A stretch of 63,422 nucleotides of DNA from Bacteroidota bacterium. Its GTDB lineage: Bacteria; Bacteroidota; Bacteroidia; Flavobacteriales; BACL11. Below the pieces are notes generated by a model, which made no database searches, was not told the DNA's origin, and saw nothing but the letters and a program-made list of their open reading frames with translations. The position numbers were made by a program, and so were the translations under genes. This document shows, one piece after another, positions 1 through 7,767 of the stretch (position 1 is its first letter; every line of letters begins with the position of its first letter). Location of the stretch: contig JAOOLD010000009.1 in assembly GCA_028408365.1 (NCBI GenBank), positions 1-63,422 of the forward strand, written 5' to 3'.

Positions 1-1
1 T

Positions 2-397
2 TTTTTTATATTTCCAATAATCTCATTTTCACAATCATTTTATAGCAATAGTTATAAAGAATTTAATTTTGGGATTTACTCTGAAAAGGAGATAATTGTT
101 TCTCCAGGTGCATCTTTTCTTTGGGGTAAAACAAATTATTTACAAAATAATACATTGTTAGATTATCAAATTGGCATAGCACTTCCAACAATTATTACAG
201 GTAAAGTTGGATTTGGAATTGGAGATCAAAATTATGCCACAATTATAGGCATTAGACCTTTTCCAACTTCAGCCTATGTTCAATTTAGTTTTAAAGAAAA
301 ATATAATATTGCATTTGAATACTCACCGATGTCTTTCAGTGGTGGTGATCCTTTTTCAGGAAGAGGATTTATTATATGCTATGGATATCGCTTCTAA
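2..397 (+). CDS. Small secreted barrel-like protein, 5' end cut by window edge
   Basis: The frame is open from base 2 to the TAA at 395-397, giving 131 visible residues with no start in the window. The first residues are hydrophobic and end in SFSQ, like a signal-peptide cleavage site. It is clearly a paralogue of the gene at 12307: both share PGAS-LWGKT, GIALPTI, TGK-GFG-G and ATIIGIR blocks and end in a terminal Phe (YRF/IRF), as outer-membrane or secreted beta proteins often do. The ATG at 155 is internal by comparison with the paralogue, so it is not the true start. Function unknown; a small beta-barrel is inferred. Confidence 0.7.
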   Translation, partial: FFIFPIISFSQSFYSNSYKEFNFGIYSEKEIIVSPGASFLWGKTNYLQNNTLLDYQIGIALPTIITGKVGFGIGDQNYATIIGIRPFPTSAYVQFSFKEKYNIAFEYSPMSFSGGDPFSGRGFIICYGYRF

Positions 398-401
398 TTT
401 C

Positions 402-752
402 TCAATGGAAAATTTTAAGGGTATCTTTAAGTATCAAAAGTCCAATAAGTAGGTATGACATTGCAGGTAAAATTTCTGATACATTGTCTTTGATTTTAAT
501 TCTAACATAGACAGCCGTTAACATCATAATAACTAAGAAAGATGAACTAATAAATAATATAGTTTTAGATATCAAGCCTAGACATAATAAAACTCCACAA
601 AAAAATTGACTAACTGCAATTATTTTTCTTTTCTTTTCTAAACCCCATCTCTTGAACTCCAAAACCATTTTTTGGGATAAAAAAGAATTTATACCATATA
701 TTATAAATGATACTCCAGCAAATAAGGTGATGATTTCATTTAAATCTCTCAT
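402..752 (-). CDS. DoxX-like small multi-pass membrane protein
   Basis: A 116-residue protein with about four hydrophobic segments, the size and layout of DoxX-like membrane proteins. The ATG at 752 (MRDLNEI) is chosen. The frame stays open to a TTG at 809, which would add 19 hydrophobic residues, but that TTG lies inside a dispersed intergenic element (790-820), so the shorter form is preferred. The stop faces the end of the upstream + gene with 4 bp between them. No catalytic motif is visible; family assignment is by overall resemblance only. Confidence 0.55.
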   Translation of the reverse strand: MRDLNEIITLFAGVSFIIYGINSFLSQKMVLEFKRWGLEKKRKIIAVSQFFCGVLLCLGLISKTILFISSSFLVIMMLTAVYVRIKIKDNVSEILPAMSYLLIGLLILKDTLKIFH

Positions 753-789
753 AATAATAGCTAATATTAAACTAATTACCAAAGCTAAT

Positions 790-820
790 AATTTTTTACT
801 TTGACACAATATAGTTGCAG
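790..820 (+). repeat. Dispersed intergenic element, copy E
   Basis: Contains TTGAC, a 4-base spacer and TATAGTTGCAG, preceded by an AATTTTTTACT tract. The same arrangement with identical spacing occurs at about 3738, 4330, 4873 and 12205. This copy lies between the DoxX-like gene (minus) and the barrel gene at 894 (plus). Confidence 0.6.
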
Positions 821-846
821 ATCATCTCTTGGCTATGTTTAATGAA

Positions 847-889
847 TTTATGCAATGAATAATAAACTAATGTATCTATATTATCTTCG
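847..889 (+). promoter_or_regulatory. Promoter module TTTATGCAATG with -7-like box
   Basis: TTTATGCAATGAATAATAA (847-865) is followed 35 bases from its start by TATCTTCG (882-889), close to the Bacteroidota -7 consensus TAnnTTTG. The gene starts 4 bases after the box. The same module with the same 35- and 47-base spacings precedes the genes at 12307 and 13698. The box is so close to the ATG that the transcript may be leaderless. Confidence 0.6.
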
Positions 890-893
890 CACA

Positions 894-1553
894 ATGAAAC
901 TAATAATATTTTTAACACTTTTTTTATTTTCCACAATTGGATTAGCAAATAACTCATACACGGGAACTTTAAACTCAAAACCCGATTTGGAAATTGAAAT
1001 TGATGAATCTAATTTTGAATTTGATAATCAGTTATTTTCGAATTTTAAACATAGAAGAAGTTTTAATAAAAAAAGATTTAAAAAAAGAAAAAATTTTGTC
1101 ATTGGTGCTGGATATAACTATTACCTAAATAGCAAAGAAAAAGAAAATCTCACCTTAGTAAGTACAAAACTAAATAACTATCCTTGCTTGAATATTGGAA
1201 GTATATTATTTGATCATTTTTATGTTGGAATTGAATACTCTAGTCGTGAAGTTGGTTTTTTTGAAGCAAGAATATATACTCCCAATGTAGATAATTTTTC
1301 TAGTTCTAGTTCTATTAATCTATATTTATCTGCCAAATCTGGTGTTGATATTGAAAAATATGCAGTTGGTTATGATTATTTTATTCATGAAAATTTTTCA
1401 ATTAATACAGAAGTTGCATATTATTTTTGGTCAGATAGAGATTTGATTTCTGGAGCTCACATTGGTGGTATTGTTATTATTGGTCCATTAGAATATCATA
1501 GTGAAAGTCACTCTGATATGCAATTTTCTATGAAAATACAGTTTCACTTTTAA
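894..1553 (+). CDS. Secreted outer-membrane barrel-like protein, unknown function
   Basis: A 219-residue protein. The ATG at 894 gives a good signal peptide (MKLIIFLTLFLFSTIGLANN); the ATG at 855 lies inside the promoter module and would place 13 polar residues before it. After a basic KKRFKKRK stretch near residue 57, the rest alternates polar and hydrophobic residues (for example VIGAGYNYYL and NFSINTEVAYYF) and ends in FHF, the terminal aromatic typical of outer-membrane beta-barrels. I do not recognise the family. Expression is probably driven by the module at 847-889, and a hairpin follows the stop. Confidence 0.65.
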   Translation: MKLIIFLTLFLFSTIGLANNSYTGTLNSKPDLEIEIDESNFEFDNQLFSNFKHRRSFNKKRFKKRKNFVIGAGYNYYLNSKEKENLTLVSTKLNNYPCLNIGSILFDHFYVGIEYSSREVGFFEARIYTPNVDNFSSSSSINLYLSAKSGVDIEKYAVGYDYFIHENFSINTEVAYYFWSDRDLISGAHIGGIVIIGPLEYHSESHSDMQFSMKIQFHF

Positions 1554-1567
1554 CAAAAAGTACAAAA

Positions 1568-1585
1568 AAAACCTTTTTAGGTTTT
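1568..1585 (+). terminator. Probable hairpin terminator
   Basis: Stem AAAACCT/AGGTTTT with a four-T loop, 15 bases after the stop of the barrel gene. The 3' arm ends in four T, but there is no long U-tract after it, so it is a weak terminator candidate. Confidence 0.45.
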
Positions 1586-1675
1586 ACATCATTTTCTAAA
1601 TAAGTCATTAAAAAATTAATAATTGATTATAAATCTTTTTAATTTTACCTAACTCTAATTACAAAAAAATAAATT

Positions 1676-3367
1676 ATGTCAGATGATAAGAAAATAATTT
1701 TTTCAATGACTGGTCTTTCCAAGTCATATAATAACAATAATAATCAAGTATTAAAGGATATCTATTTATCTTTTTTTTATGGCGCAAAAATTGGCATTAT
1801 AGGGCTTAACGGTTCCGGTAAATCGACACTTTTAAAAATAATTGCTGGAGTTGAAAAATCTTATCAAGGTGATATAACTTTTTCTGAAGGATATAAAACA
1901 GGATATCTTGAACAAGAACCAAAACTAGATGACAATAAAACAGTAATTGATATAGTAAAAGAGGGAATGCATGAGGCTGTTGAGGTTTTGGATGCCTACA
2001 ATAAAATAAATGATGCCTTAGGACTACCAGAAAATTATGAAAATCCTGATAAAATGGAAGAGCTTTTAAAAGAGCAAGGTGACCTTCAAGATAAGATTGA
2101 AGCACTTGGAGCTTGGGATATAGAAACTAAATTAAATATAGCAATGGACGCTTTAAGATGTCCTGAGCCAGATACTAAAATTTCAGTACTTTCAGGAGGA
2201 GAAAGAAGAAGAGTTGCACTCTGTCGCTTATTGCTTCAAGAGCCTGAAATTTTATTACTGGATGAGCCTACCAATCACTTAGATGCAGAATCTGTACTAT
2301 GGCTAGAGCAACATCTCTCAGAGTATAAAGGGACTGTAATAGCAATTACTCATGATAGATATTTTTTAGACAATGTTGCTGGCTGGATTTTAGAGCTAGA
2401 CAGAGGTGAAGGCATCCCATGGAAGGGAAATTATTCCTCATGGCTAGATCAAAAAACAAAAAGATTAGCTCAAGAAGAAAAGACAGAAAGTAAAAGAAAA
2501 AGAACTTTAGAGAGAGAACTTGAATGGGTACGTATGTCACCAAAAGGAAGACGTATAAAATCAAAATCCAGATTAAGTAATTATGAAAAACTACTTAGCG
2601 AAGAAGGAAAAAGAAAAGAGGATAAAATTGAGTTATACATCCCTGCTGGACCTAGATTAGGTACTAATGTTATTGATGCAGAGGGCGTAAGTAAAGCATT
2701 TGGTGATAAGTTGTTATATGAAAATTTAGATTTCAAACTTCCCCCAGCTGGAATAGTAGGCATTATTGGGCCGAACGGAGCAGGAAAAACAACCTTATTT
2801 CGTATGATAATGCAACAAGAGACTGCTGATTCAGGTTCATTTAAAATTGGTGAGACTGTAAAGATTGCCTATGTTGATCAACAACATGCTGATATTGATA
2901 TGGAAAAAACTATTTGGCAACAAATTACTGATGGACAAGAGCAAGTAAATGTTGGTGGAAAATTAATAAATTCAAGAGCTTATGTCGCTAAATTCAACTT
3001 TAGTGGCTCAGATCAAAACAAAAAGGTTGGCGTACTTTCAGGCGGGGAACGTAATCGATTACATTTAGCAATGACTTTAAGACAAGAAGCAAATGTGCTT
3101 TTATTAGATGAACCAACTAATGACTTAGATGTAAACACGTTAAGAGCATTAGAAGAGGGCTTAGAAAACTTTGCTGGATGTGCTGTCATCATTTCACATG
3201 ATAGATGGTTTTTAGACAGAGTTTGTACACATATCCTCGCTTTTGAAGGAAATAGTAATGTTGTATATTTTGAAGGTGGCTATTCGGATTATGAAGAAAA
3301 TCGCAGAAAAAGATTGGGTGATACTTCTCCCAAACGTATTAAGTATCGAAAACTTAAAAGAGACTAA
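1676..3367 (+). CDS. ettA: ABC-F ATPase EttA, translational throttle
   Basis: A 563-residue soluble ABC-F protein with two ATPase cassettes and no membrane segment. Cassette 1 has Walker A GLNGSGKS (43-50), signature LSGGE (172-176) and Walker B ILLLDEP (192-198). Cassette 2 has GPNGAGKTT (365-373), LSGGERNR and VLLLDEPTNDLD. An insertion after the first Walker A and the basic linker around 260-310 match EttA (E. coli 555 residues), which binds the ribosomal E site and couples translation start to ATP/ADP ratio. The final residues are basic. It stands 12 bases before the DUF6122 gene and may be cotranscribed with it. Confidence 0.93.
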   Translation: MSDDKKIIFSMTGLSKSYNNNNNQVLKDIYLSFFYGAKIGIIGLNGSGKSTLLKIIAGVEKSYQGDITFSEGYKTGYLEQEPKLDDNKTVIDIVKEGMHEAVEVLDAYNKINDALGLPENYENPDKMEELLKEQGDLQDKIEALGAWDIETKLNIAMDALRCPEPDTKISVLSGGERRRVALCRLLLQEPEILLLDEPTNHLDAESVLWLEQHLSEYKGTVIAITHDRYFLDNVAGWILELDRGEGIPWKGNYSSWLDQKTKRLAQEEKTESKRKRTLERELEWVRMSPKGRRIKSKSRLSNYEKLLSEEGKRKEDKIELYIPAGPRLGTNVIDAEGVSKAFGDKLLYENLDFKLPPAGIVGIIGPNGAGKTTLFRMIMQQETADSGSFKIGETVKIAYVDQQHADIDMEKTIWQQITDGQEQVNVGGKLINSRAYVAKFNFSGSDQNKKVGVLSGGERNRLHLAMTLRQEANVLLLDEPTNDLDVNTLRALEEGLENFAGCAVIISHDRWFLDRVCTHILAFEGNSNVVYFEGGYSDYEENRRKRLGDTSPKRIKYRKLKRD

Positions 3368-3379
3368 TAAACAAATTTA

Positions 3380-3688
3380 ATGACCTCTCTTATCATTCAC
3401 TATTCACTACATTTCTTCTTACCACTTTTTGTCGCAAAATTGTTCTTTAATAAAGATTGGAAAAAAGCTTATTTAATTATGATTTCAACAATGATAGTTG
3501 ATATAGATCACTTACTTGCTACACCAATTTATCAAGTGGACAGATGCAGCATTAATTTTCATCCTCTACACTCCTATTACGCAATAACATTATATTTTAT
3601 TATGTTGTTCTTAAAAAGACCTTTTAATATAATTGGAATAGGTCTAGTTTTGCACATGATTGCTGATTTTTGTGATTGCTTCATTTAA
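3380..3688 (+). CDS. DUF6122 family small membrane protein
   Basis: A 102-residue protein with three or four hydrophobic segments. The conserved-looking blocks DIDHLLATPI, DRCSINFHPLHSYYA and LHMIADFCDC match my memory of DUF6122, a Bacteroidota membrane family of unknown function. The Asp/His-rich motifs (DIDH, HPLH, HMIAD) suggest a metal-dependent membrane hydrolase-like fold, but this is inference. It follows ettA by 12 bases. Confidence 0.75.
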   Translation: MTSLIIHYSLHFFLPLFVAKLFFNKDWKKAYLIMISTMIVDIDHLLATPIYQVDRCSINFHPLHSYYAITLYFIMLFLKRPFNIIGIGLVLHMIADFCDCFI

Positions 3689-3729
3689 ACTAAAAAATAT
3701 TTCCGCAACTTAAAGTTTATGAATCATAA

Positions 3730-3776
3730 CTTAATAATTTTCACTTTGACTGTTCATAGTAATATTTTATGTTTTA
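3730..3776 (+). repeat. Dispersed intergenic element, copy A
   Basis: Carries CTTTGAC (TTGAC at 3746-3750), a 4-base spacer and CATAGTAATAT, followed by TTTATGTTTT as in copy B. It lies in the 185-base gap between the DUF6122 gene and the gene at 3874; nothing else is recognisable there apart from the -7 box at 3858. Confidence 0.55.
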
Positions 3777-3857
3777 ATTAAATATGTATTTATTAAAATA
3801 CTTCATTATTTTTCGTAATCTAAGTGTTTAAAAGATTAAAGTTTACAATAATTAGAT

Positions 3858-3865
3858 TACATTTG
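3858..3865 (+). promoter_or_regulatory. -7 promoter box TACATTTG
   Basis: Perfect match to the Bacteroidota -7 consensus TAnnTTTG, ending 8 bases before the ATG at 3874, so the leader of this short operon would be only a few bases long. Confidence 0.6.
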
Positions 3866-3873
3866 AAAAGATT

Positions 3874-4104
3874 ATGTCTAAAGCCGGAAGAAAACCAAGT
3901 AGAATAAAAAGTCTGAAAAATGGATATTACTTTTCTATTTCTGGATCAACACAAAGCTCAAGACCTATCCGTTTAATGAGAAGCTCAAAGTTTGAAATAG
4001 ATATTGCAGAGAAGGAATTCAAAAACAGGAACTTTAAATATTTAGGAGAGGTAAAAGACAACTTGTGGCAAGATGGTGAAAACAAAGGCAAAAAAACAAA
4101 TTAA
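3874..4104 (+). CDS. Small basic conserved protein upstream of cold-shock gene
   Basis: A 76-residue basic soluble protein beginning MSKAGRKPSRIKSLKNGYYF. It resembles a Bacteroidota family of small proteins that begin with an (A)GRKP(S/A)R motif followed by a (K/R)NGFYIEV-like segment and that occur beside cold-shock genes; this is from memory and not checked. No catalytic motif. The basic N-terminus suggests nucleic-acid binding. The stop is 23 bases from the csp start, so the two are probably one operon. Confidence 0.6.
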   Translation: MSKAGRKPSRIKSLKNGYYFSISGSTQSSRPIRLMRSSKFEIDIAEKEFKNRNFKYLGEVKDNLWQDGENKGKKTN

Positions 4105-4127
4105 ATCAAATTAAATTAAATTAAATT
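4098..4127 (+). repeat. Pentanucleotide tandem repeat (AAATY)6 before csp start
   Basis: Six consecutive pentamers, five AAATT and one AAATC, fill the space from the end of the preceding gene to the csp ATG. The array replaces any normal leader or Shine-Dalgarno site. Confidence 0.7.
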
Positions 4128-4322
4128 ATGAAAGGAACAGTTAAGTTTTTTAATACAAGTAAGGGATTCGGGTTTATCAAAAATGATGAAGACTCTAATG
4201 AATATTTTGTTCATGTAAGTGGAACAAATGAAGAAATAAAAGAAAATGATAAAGTCACTTTTGAATTAGAAGATAGTGACAGGGGTAAGAGAGCCATAAA
4301 TGTAAGTATCGACAAAGAATAA
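4128..4322 (+). CDS. Cold-shock domain protein (CspA family)
   Basis: A 64-residue single cold-shock domain. It begins MKGTVKFFN and has the RNP1-like motif KGFGFI (13-18) and the RNP2-like motif YFVHVS (26-31), the aromatic surface that binds single-stranded RNA or DNA. The length is typical of bacterial Csp proteins, which act as RNA chaperones. It is preceded directly by a pentamer repeat array and follows a small basic protein gene. Copy D of the dispersed element starts 11 bases after the stop. Confidence 0.9.
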   Translation: MKGTVKFFNTSKGFGFIKNDEDSNEYFVHVSGTNEEIKENDKVTFELEDSDRGKRAINVSIDKE

Positions 4323-4332
4323 TACAAATAGA

Positions 4333-4366
4333 AATATGACTACATATAATTGTAGTTTATATTAAA
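4333..4366 (+). repeat. Dispersed intergenic element, copy D
   Basis: ATGAC, a 4-base spacer and TATAATTGTAG followed by TTTATATT, matching copies A, B, C and E in spacing. It sits between the convergent csp and 4369 genes, so a promoter role for this copy is unlikely. Confidence 0.55.
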
Positions 4367-4368
4367 AG

Positions 4369-4632
4369 TCAGGATAGGAAAAGTTCAAAGATACAGAACA
4401 AAAAAACGTACACAAGAAAAATAATTTCAAAGAAAGAAAGTTTAGTAAAATAACTTTTGAAATTAGTATATTTTCTTTTGCTAAAGTTTAAACCTTGGTA
4501 AAGTAAAAGTGCAACAAAAATATAATTGTTATCAAAATCAAAAAACCAATTATGATTTAACTTTTCATAAATTAAATCCACACAACATATTAAAGCAAAA
4601 ATTGTAAAAATAATTTCAAGAAAATTTTTCAT
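4369..4632 (-). CDS. Small membrane protein, unknown
   Basis: An 87-residue protein with three predicted hydrophobic segments (about 4-20, 36-48 and 65-86). No family recognised. The ATG overlaps the stop of the upstream gene (4629-4841) by ATGA, which indicates translational coupling. The pair looks like a two-gene membrane-protein operon reading away from copy C of the dispersed element. Confidence 0.5.
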   Translation of the reverse strand: MKNFLEIIFTIFALICCVDLIYEKLNHNWFFDFDNNYIFVALLLYQGLNFSKRKYTNFKSYFTKLSFFEIIFLVYVFLFCIFELFLS

Positions 4633-4841
4633 TTACTGTTTTTTTTTTGATATTTTTTTGCACCTAAATAAGTCATTAAAAAAAACATGGTAATTAATGG
4701 TGCTTCAGTGTATTCATTTAGAAACTCTGTTTCTTTAATTAAATTACAATAAATATCATAGCAAAGCAATGCTACAGATCCAAAATATAATATTGGTGGC
4801 AAGTACTTAACTGAGTAAATGAAATTTTCTAATTTCTGCAT
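4629..4841 (-). CDS. Small membrane protein, unknown
   Basis: A 70-residue protein with two hydrophobic segments (about 12-31 and 44-61) and a Lys-rich C-terminus (KKYQKKNSK), so the tail is probably cytoplasmic. First gene of the pair with 4369-4632. The upstream 157-base gap (4842-4998) holds dispersed element copy C and no other recognisable feature. Confidence 0.5.
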   Translation of the reverse strand: MQKLENFIYSVKYLPPILYFGSVALLCYDIYCNLIKETEFLNEYTEAPLITMFFLMTYLGAKKYQKKNSK

Positions 4842-4868
4842 TTAATTGTAAATCTACTGTTTATTAAA

Positions 4869-4912
4869 ATTAACAATTTTTATTTGACCGTTTATAGTTG
4901 TAGCAGTACTAA
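4869..4912 (+). repeat. Dispersed intergenic element, copy C
   Basis: ATTAACAATTTTTATTTGAC, a 4-base spacer and TATAGTTGTAG (4893-4903). It lies 28 bases upstream of the start of the minus-strand gene ending at 4841. Confidence 0.55.
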
Positions 4913-4998
4913 AGTAAACTAGTTTAGACAATTTAAAAGGTAACCGAATAGGTCCCTACAATTTTATACATTATAACTAAATTTAAATATATTAAAAA

Positions 4999-5559
4999 TT
5001 AATCACGTGTTGCAGAAAAAGAAACTGAATAATTTTTATTATCAAAAATAAAATCACAATCAAACTCAAGAACAGTACTCCAACTTCCTCCTGTTTGAAT
5101 TAATTGCCCAGTACCAATATAACGAACATTTGATTGAACATGGGGATCATAAACCACATCATTAATAGTAAATTCTAAAGTTTCAGAGTTAATAAAATTT
5201 AAAATAAGATAATTATATATTGATAGATCTCCATTCCAATCAAAACTATTTACAGGAAATTCAAGACTAATATTTTGTAATCCTTGAGTAAGTGCATTTA
5301 GACCATGCAACTGATAAGAATGTATATTTCCTGATTCATCTGTAAAATTTAATTCTCCGCCCCATGACCCATGACTAGTATATAGGTCAAGCTTAGGTCT
5401 ACATTGCCAATTCCAGTCAAAAAAATCATCACTAACATTAGTACATCTCTCCCATTCATTACATTCTTCTTCGCATCCTACAGAAAATGTTGATTCCTCT
5501 CTTTCACAAGATGAGAAAATAATAAATACTGCCAATAATAAAAAATGTAGTTTATTCAT
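4999..5559 (-). CDS. Secreted lipoprotein, unknown function
   Basis: A 186-residue protein with a lipoprotein signal (lipobox IIFSSC, Cys at about 19), so it is probably anchored in a membrane after export. The mature N-terminus is Cys-rich (C-EEECNEWERC...QC) and rich in acidic and aromatic residues. The remainder is beta-rich with repeated Trp/Asn motifs, like small lipocalin-type lipoproteins of Bacteroidota, but no family is identified. It is transcribed divergently from crtD. Confidence 0.6.
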   Translation of the reverse strand: MNKLHFLLLAVFIIFSSCEREESTFSVGCEEECNEWERCTNVSDDFFDWNWQCRPKLDLYTSHGSWGGELNFTDESGNIHSYQLHGLNALTQGLQNISLEFPVNSFDWNGDLSIYNYLILNFINSETLEFTINDVVYDPHVQSNVRYIGTGQLIQTGGSWSTVLEFDCDFIFDNKNYSVSFSATRD

Positions 5560-5614
5560 ATTTATTGATTTGTTTAACTAATTATAAAGCAAATAAAAAA
5601 AAATAAAAATAAAA

Positions 5615-5633
5615 TATTATGCTCAGCATAATA
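5615..5633. promoter_or_regulatory. 19-bp perfect palindrome between lipoprotein gene and crtD
   Basis: TATTATGCTCAGCATAATA: two 9-base arms with one central base. It lies 56 bases from the lipoprotein start and 139 bases from the crtD start. Symmetry and position suggest a dimeric regulator site. There is no adjoining U-tract in either direction. Confidence 0.5.
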
Positions 5634-5735
5634 AATAATAAAAGTCAGACTAGTATTTTATGCCCAACTAAATATGTTTAACAAATTAGATATTTTTTTA
5701 AAAAAATTATTAAAAGTTTCATTTTTAGTTATTAA

Positions 5736-5769
5736 TTTTGCATAACTTTTTATACAAAAGATTATACAA
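5736..5769 (+). promoter_or_regulatory. crtD upstream element shared with gene at 23324
   Basis: A 34-base block beginning TTTTGCATAACTTT and ending TTATACAA. The same block with identical ends and length lies at 23289-23322; 26 of 34 positions match. It contains two TATACAA-type half-sites in direct orientation. The -7 box TAATTTTG (5733-5740) overlaps its left end, so a regulator bound here could block transcription. Confidence 0.55.
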
Positions 5770-5771
5770 CA

Positions 5772-7265
5772 TTGGCTAGTTCAAAAAAAAACAAAACAAA
5801 AAATATCTCAATCATAGGTTCAGGAATAGCTGGTATTTCCTGTGCTATTAGATTAAAAAATGAAGGACATAATGTCAAAATCTATGAAAAAAATAAATCT
5901 TTTGGAGGTAAAATAGATGAGCTTAAAATGATGGGGTATAGATTTGATATTGGCCCCTCATTGTTAACGATGCCAAAACTAATTGAAGAAATTTTTGAAT
6001 TAACTGGTAAAAAAATTGATAACTATCTAAATTTCAAAAAGAAAAAATATATATGTAATTATTTTTATGAAGATGGTACACGATTTAATGCACCTGCAGA
6101 AAAAAAAGAATTTGCAAAGTTAGCCTCTGAGACTTTTAATGTAAGTGAGAATGAGTTAATGAGTTATTTTGAACTTAACAAGAAAAAATATGATTTAACA
6201 AATGGTATTTTTTTGAGAAAATCCTTGCACAAAATATCAAGCTACTTATCATTAGAAACTGTAAAAGCAATTTTAAACATTGGAAAGCTTGGGATTTTTA
6301 AAAACTTATCTGATTTTAATGACAACACATTTAGCGATAAAAGATTAGCTCAATTTTATAATAGATTTGCAACATACAATGGTTCGTCACCATACAAAAC
6401 TCCTGCAATAATGTCTATGATACCGCATTTAGAGCAACATTATGGAGTATATTTCCCAATAGGAGGAATGAGGATGATTTCAAAAAAACTTTTTGAACTT
6501 GCTTTGGAAATTGGAGTTGAGTTTAATTTTAATTCTGAGGTCAAAGAGATAATAATTAAAAATAAAAAAGCAATTGGTTTAGTTGTAAATCAAAAGCAAA
6601 TTACATCTGATATTGTAATTAGTAACTCTGACGTTGAACACACTTATGGCTTAATGTCAAAGAGAATTACACCAATTAGTGTTACAAAAAATGAAAAAAG
6701 TAGTTCAGCTATTATATTCCTGTGGGGCGTCAAGAAAAAATTTAAAGAATTAGATCTACACAATATTTTCTTCTCTGCTAATTATAAACGAGAATTTGAC
6801 GATATTTTTCAAAATAAAAAAATCTCTAAAGACCCAACAATATATATTAATATAACCTCAAAAGAAAATATTGAAGATGCACCTGTAAACTGTGAAAACT
6901 GGTTTACAATGATTAATGTACCAAATAACTATGGACAAGATTGGAGTGATTTAATAAAATCTGCAAAAAAAAATATTATCAAAAAATTAAATAAGAATTT
7001 AAAAATTGATTTAGAAAATTATATTGACTTTGAAAAAGTAATTAGCCCGTTAGATATTGAAAAAAAAACAAACTCATCAAATGGATCATTGTATGGATCG
7101 TCAAGTAATGATAAATTTTCTGCTTTGTTAAGACATTCTAATTTCTCAAATAAAATAAAAAATCTTTACTTTTGCGGTGGCAGTGTACACCCAGGAGGAG
7201 GAATACCACTATGCTTACTATCTGCTAAAATTGTTTCTGATTTGGTTAAAGAACAAAAACACTAA
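5772..7265 (+). CDS. crtD: Carotenoid desaturase, CrtI/CrtD family, probably 1-hydroxycarotenoid 3,4-desaturase
   Basis: A 497-residue FAD-dependent desaturase. The dinucleotide-binding motif GSGIAG is at 16-21, followed by the acidic end of strand beta-2 (IYEK) and the FGGK motif. The C-terminus has the carotenoid-desaturase signature FCGGSVHPGGGIPL. Blocks such as FNRFATYNGSSPY and MIPHLEQHYG agree with flavobacterial CrtD proteins, which introduce the 3,4 double bond in myxol- or saproxanthin-type carotenoids; ordinary CrtI phytoene desaturase is the alternative. The start is a TTG, the only suitable one, just after the 34-base element. No phytoene synthase or cyclase gene is nearby. Confidence 0.8.
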   Translation: MASSKKNKTKNISIIGSGIAGISCAIRLKNEGHNVKIYEKNKSFGGKIDELKMMGYRFDIGPSLLTMPKLIEEIFELTGKKIDNYLNFKKKKYICNYFYEDGTRFNAPAEKKEFAKLASETFNVSENELMSYFELNKKKYDLTNGIFLRKSLHKISSYLSLETVKAILNIGKLGIFKNLSDFNDNTFSDKRLAQFYNRFATYNGSSPYKTPAIMSMIPHLEQHYGVYFPIGGMRMISKKLFELALEIGVEFNFNSEVKEIIIKNKKAIGLVVNQKQITSDIVISNSDVEHTYGLMSKRITPISVTKNEKSSSAIIFLWGVKKKFKELDLHNIFFSANYKREFDDIFQNKKISKDPTIYINITSKENIEDAPVNCENWFTMINVPNNYGQDWSDLIKSAKKNIIKKLNKNLKIDLENYIDFEKVISPLDIEKKTNSSNGSLYGSSSNDKFSALLRHSNFSNKIKNLYFCGGSVHPGGGIPLCLLSAKIVSDLVKEQKH

Positions 7266-7280
7266 ACTTAAAATTTGGAT

Positions 7281-7691
7281 ATGTACAATACAAACGATTA
7301 TTTAGTAAGAATACCATTATTTATAATTTTTTTCTGGTTTGGATTCTTGAAAATAATAAATTTATCACCTGCTCAAGATTTAGTTATTGATACGGTCTAT
7401 TGGATGCCAATATTTAGTGCTGAAACATGGACAATTATTATTGGTTATTGGGAAGTTTTAATTGCAATTTTCTTTTTGTTTAAAAAAACAACATTAATTG
7501 CTATGATTCTATTGATTATTCAAATGACAGGTACTTTTTTACCACTAATAATACTGCCTGATGTTTCCTTTCAAAATTCAAATTTCTTATTACCAACTTT
7601 AGAAGGTCAATACATAATTAAAAATATAATTATCATTGCAGCTTCTTTGATAATTGGAGGAAACAAGCTTAAAGTGAGTTTTAAGATTTAA
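7281..7691 (+). CDS. DoxX/DUF417-like membrane protein
   Basis: A 136-residue protein with four hydrophobic segments. The motif FWFGFLKIINLSPA near the N-terminus is typical of the YkgB/DUF417 branch of DoxX-like proteins. The ATG at 7281 is preferred over the TTG at 7275. It starts 15 bases after crtD and is probably cotranscribed. Its role in carotenoid synthesis is unknown. Confidence 0.65.
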   Translation: MYNTNDYLVRIPLFIIFFWFGFLKIINLSPAQDLVIDTVYWMPIFSAETWTIIIGYWEVLIAIFFLFKKTTLIAMILLIIQMTGTFLPLIILPDVSFQNSNFLLPTLEGQYIIKNIIIIAASLIIGGNKLKVSFKI

Positions 7692-7767
7692 AATTCATAG
7701 TTTGTTAAAATGCTTTATTCAATCTTAATATTTAATAAATCACATTTGTTAGTTAAGTTATAACATT

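Noticed and set aside
155-397. 80-residue ORF starting at the ATG at 155
   Set aside because: The frame is open to the window edge and the paralogue at 12307 shows the ATG is internal.
796-978. Minus-strand ORF across the 847 promoter module
   Set aside because: It overlaps the start of the plus-strand barrel gene and the regulatory module, and has no recognisable features.
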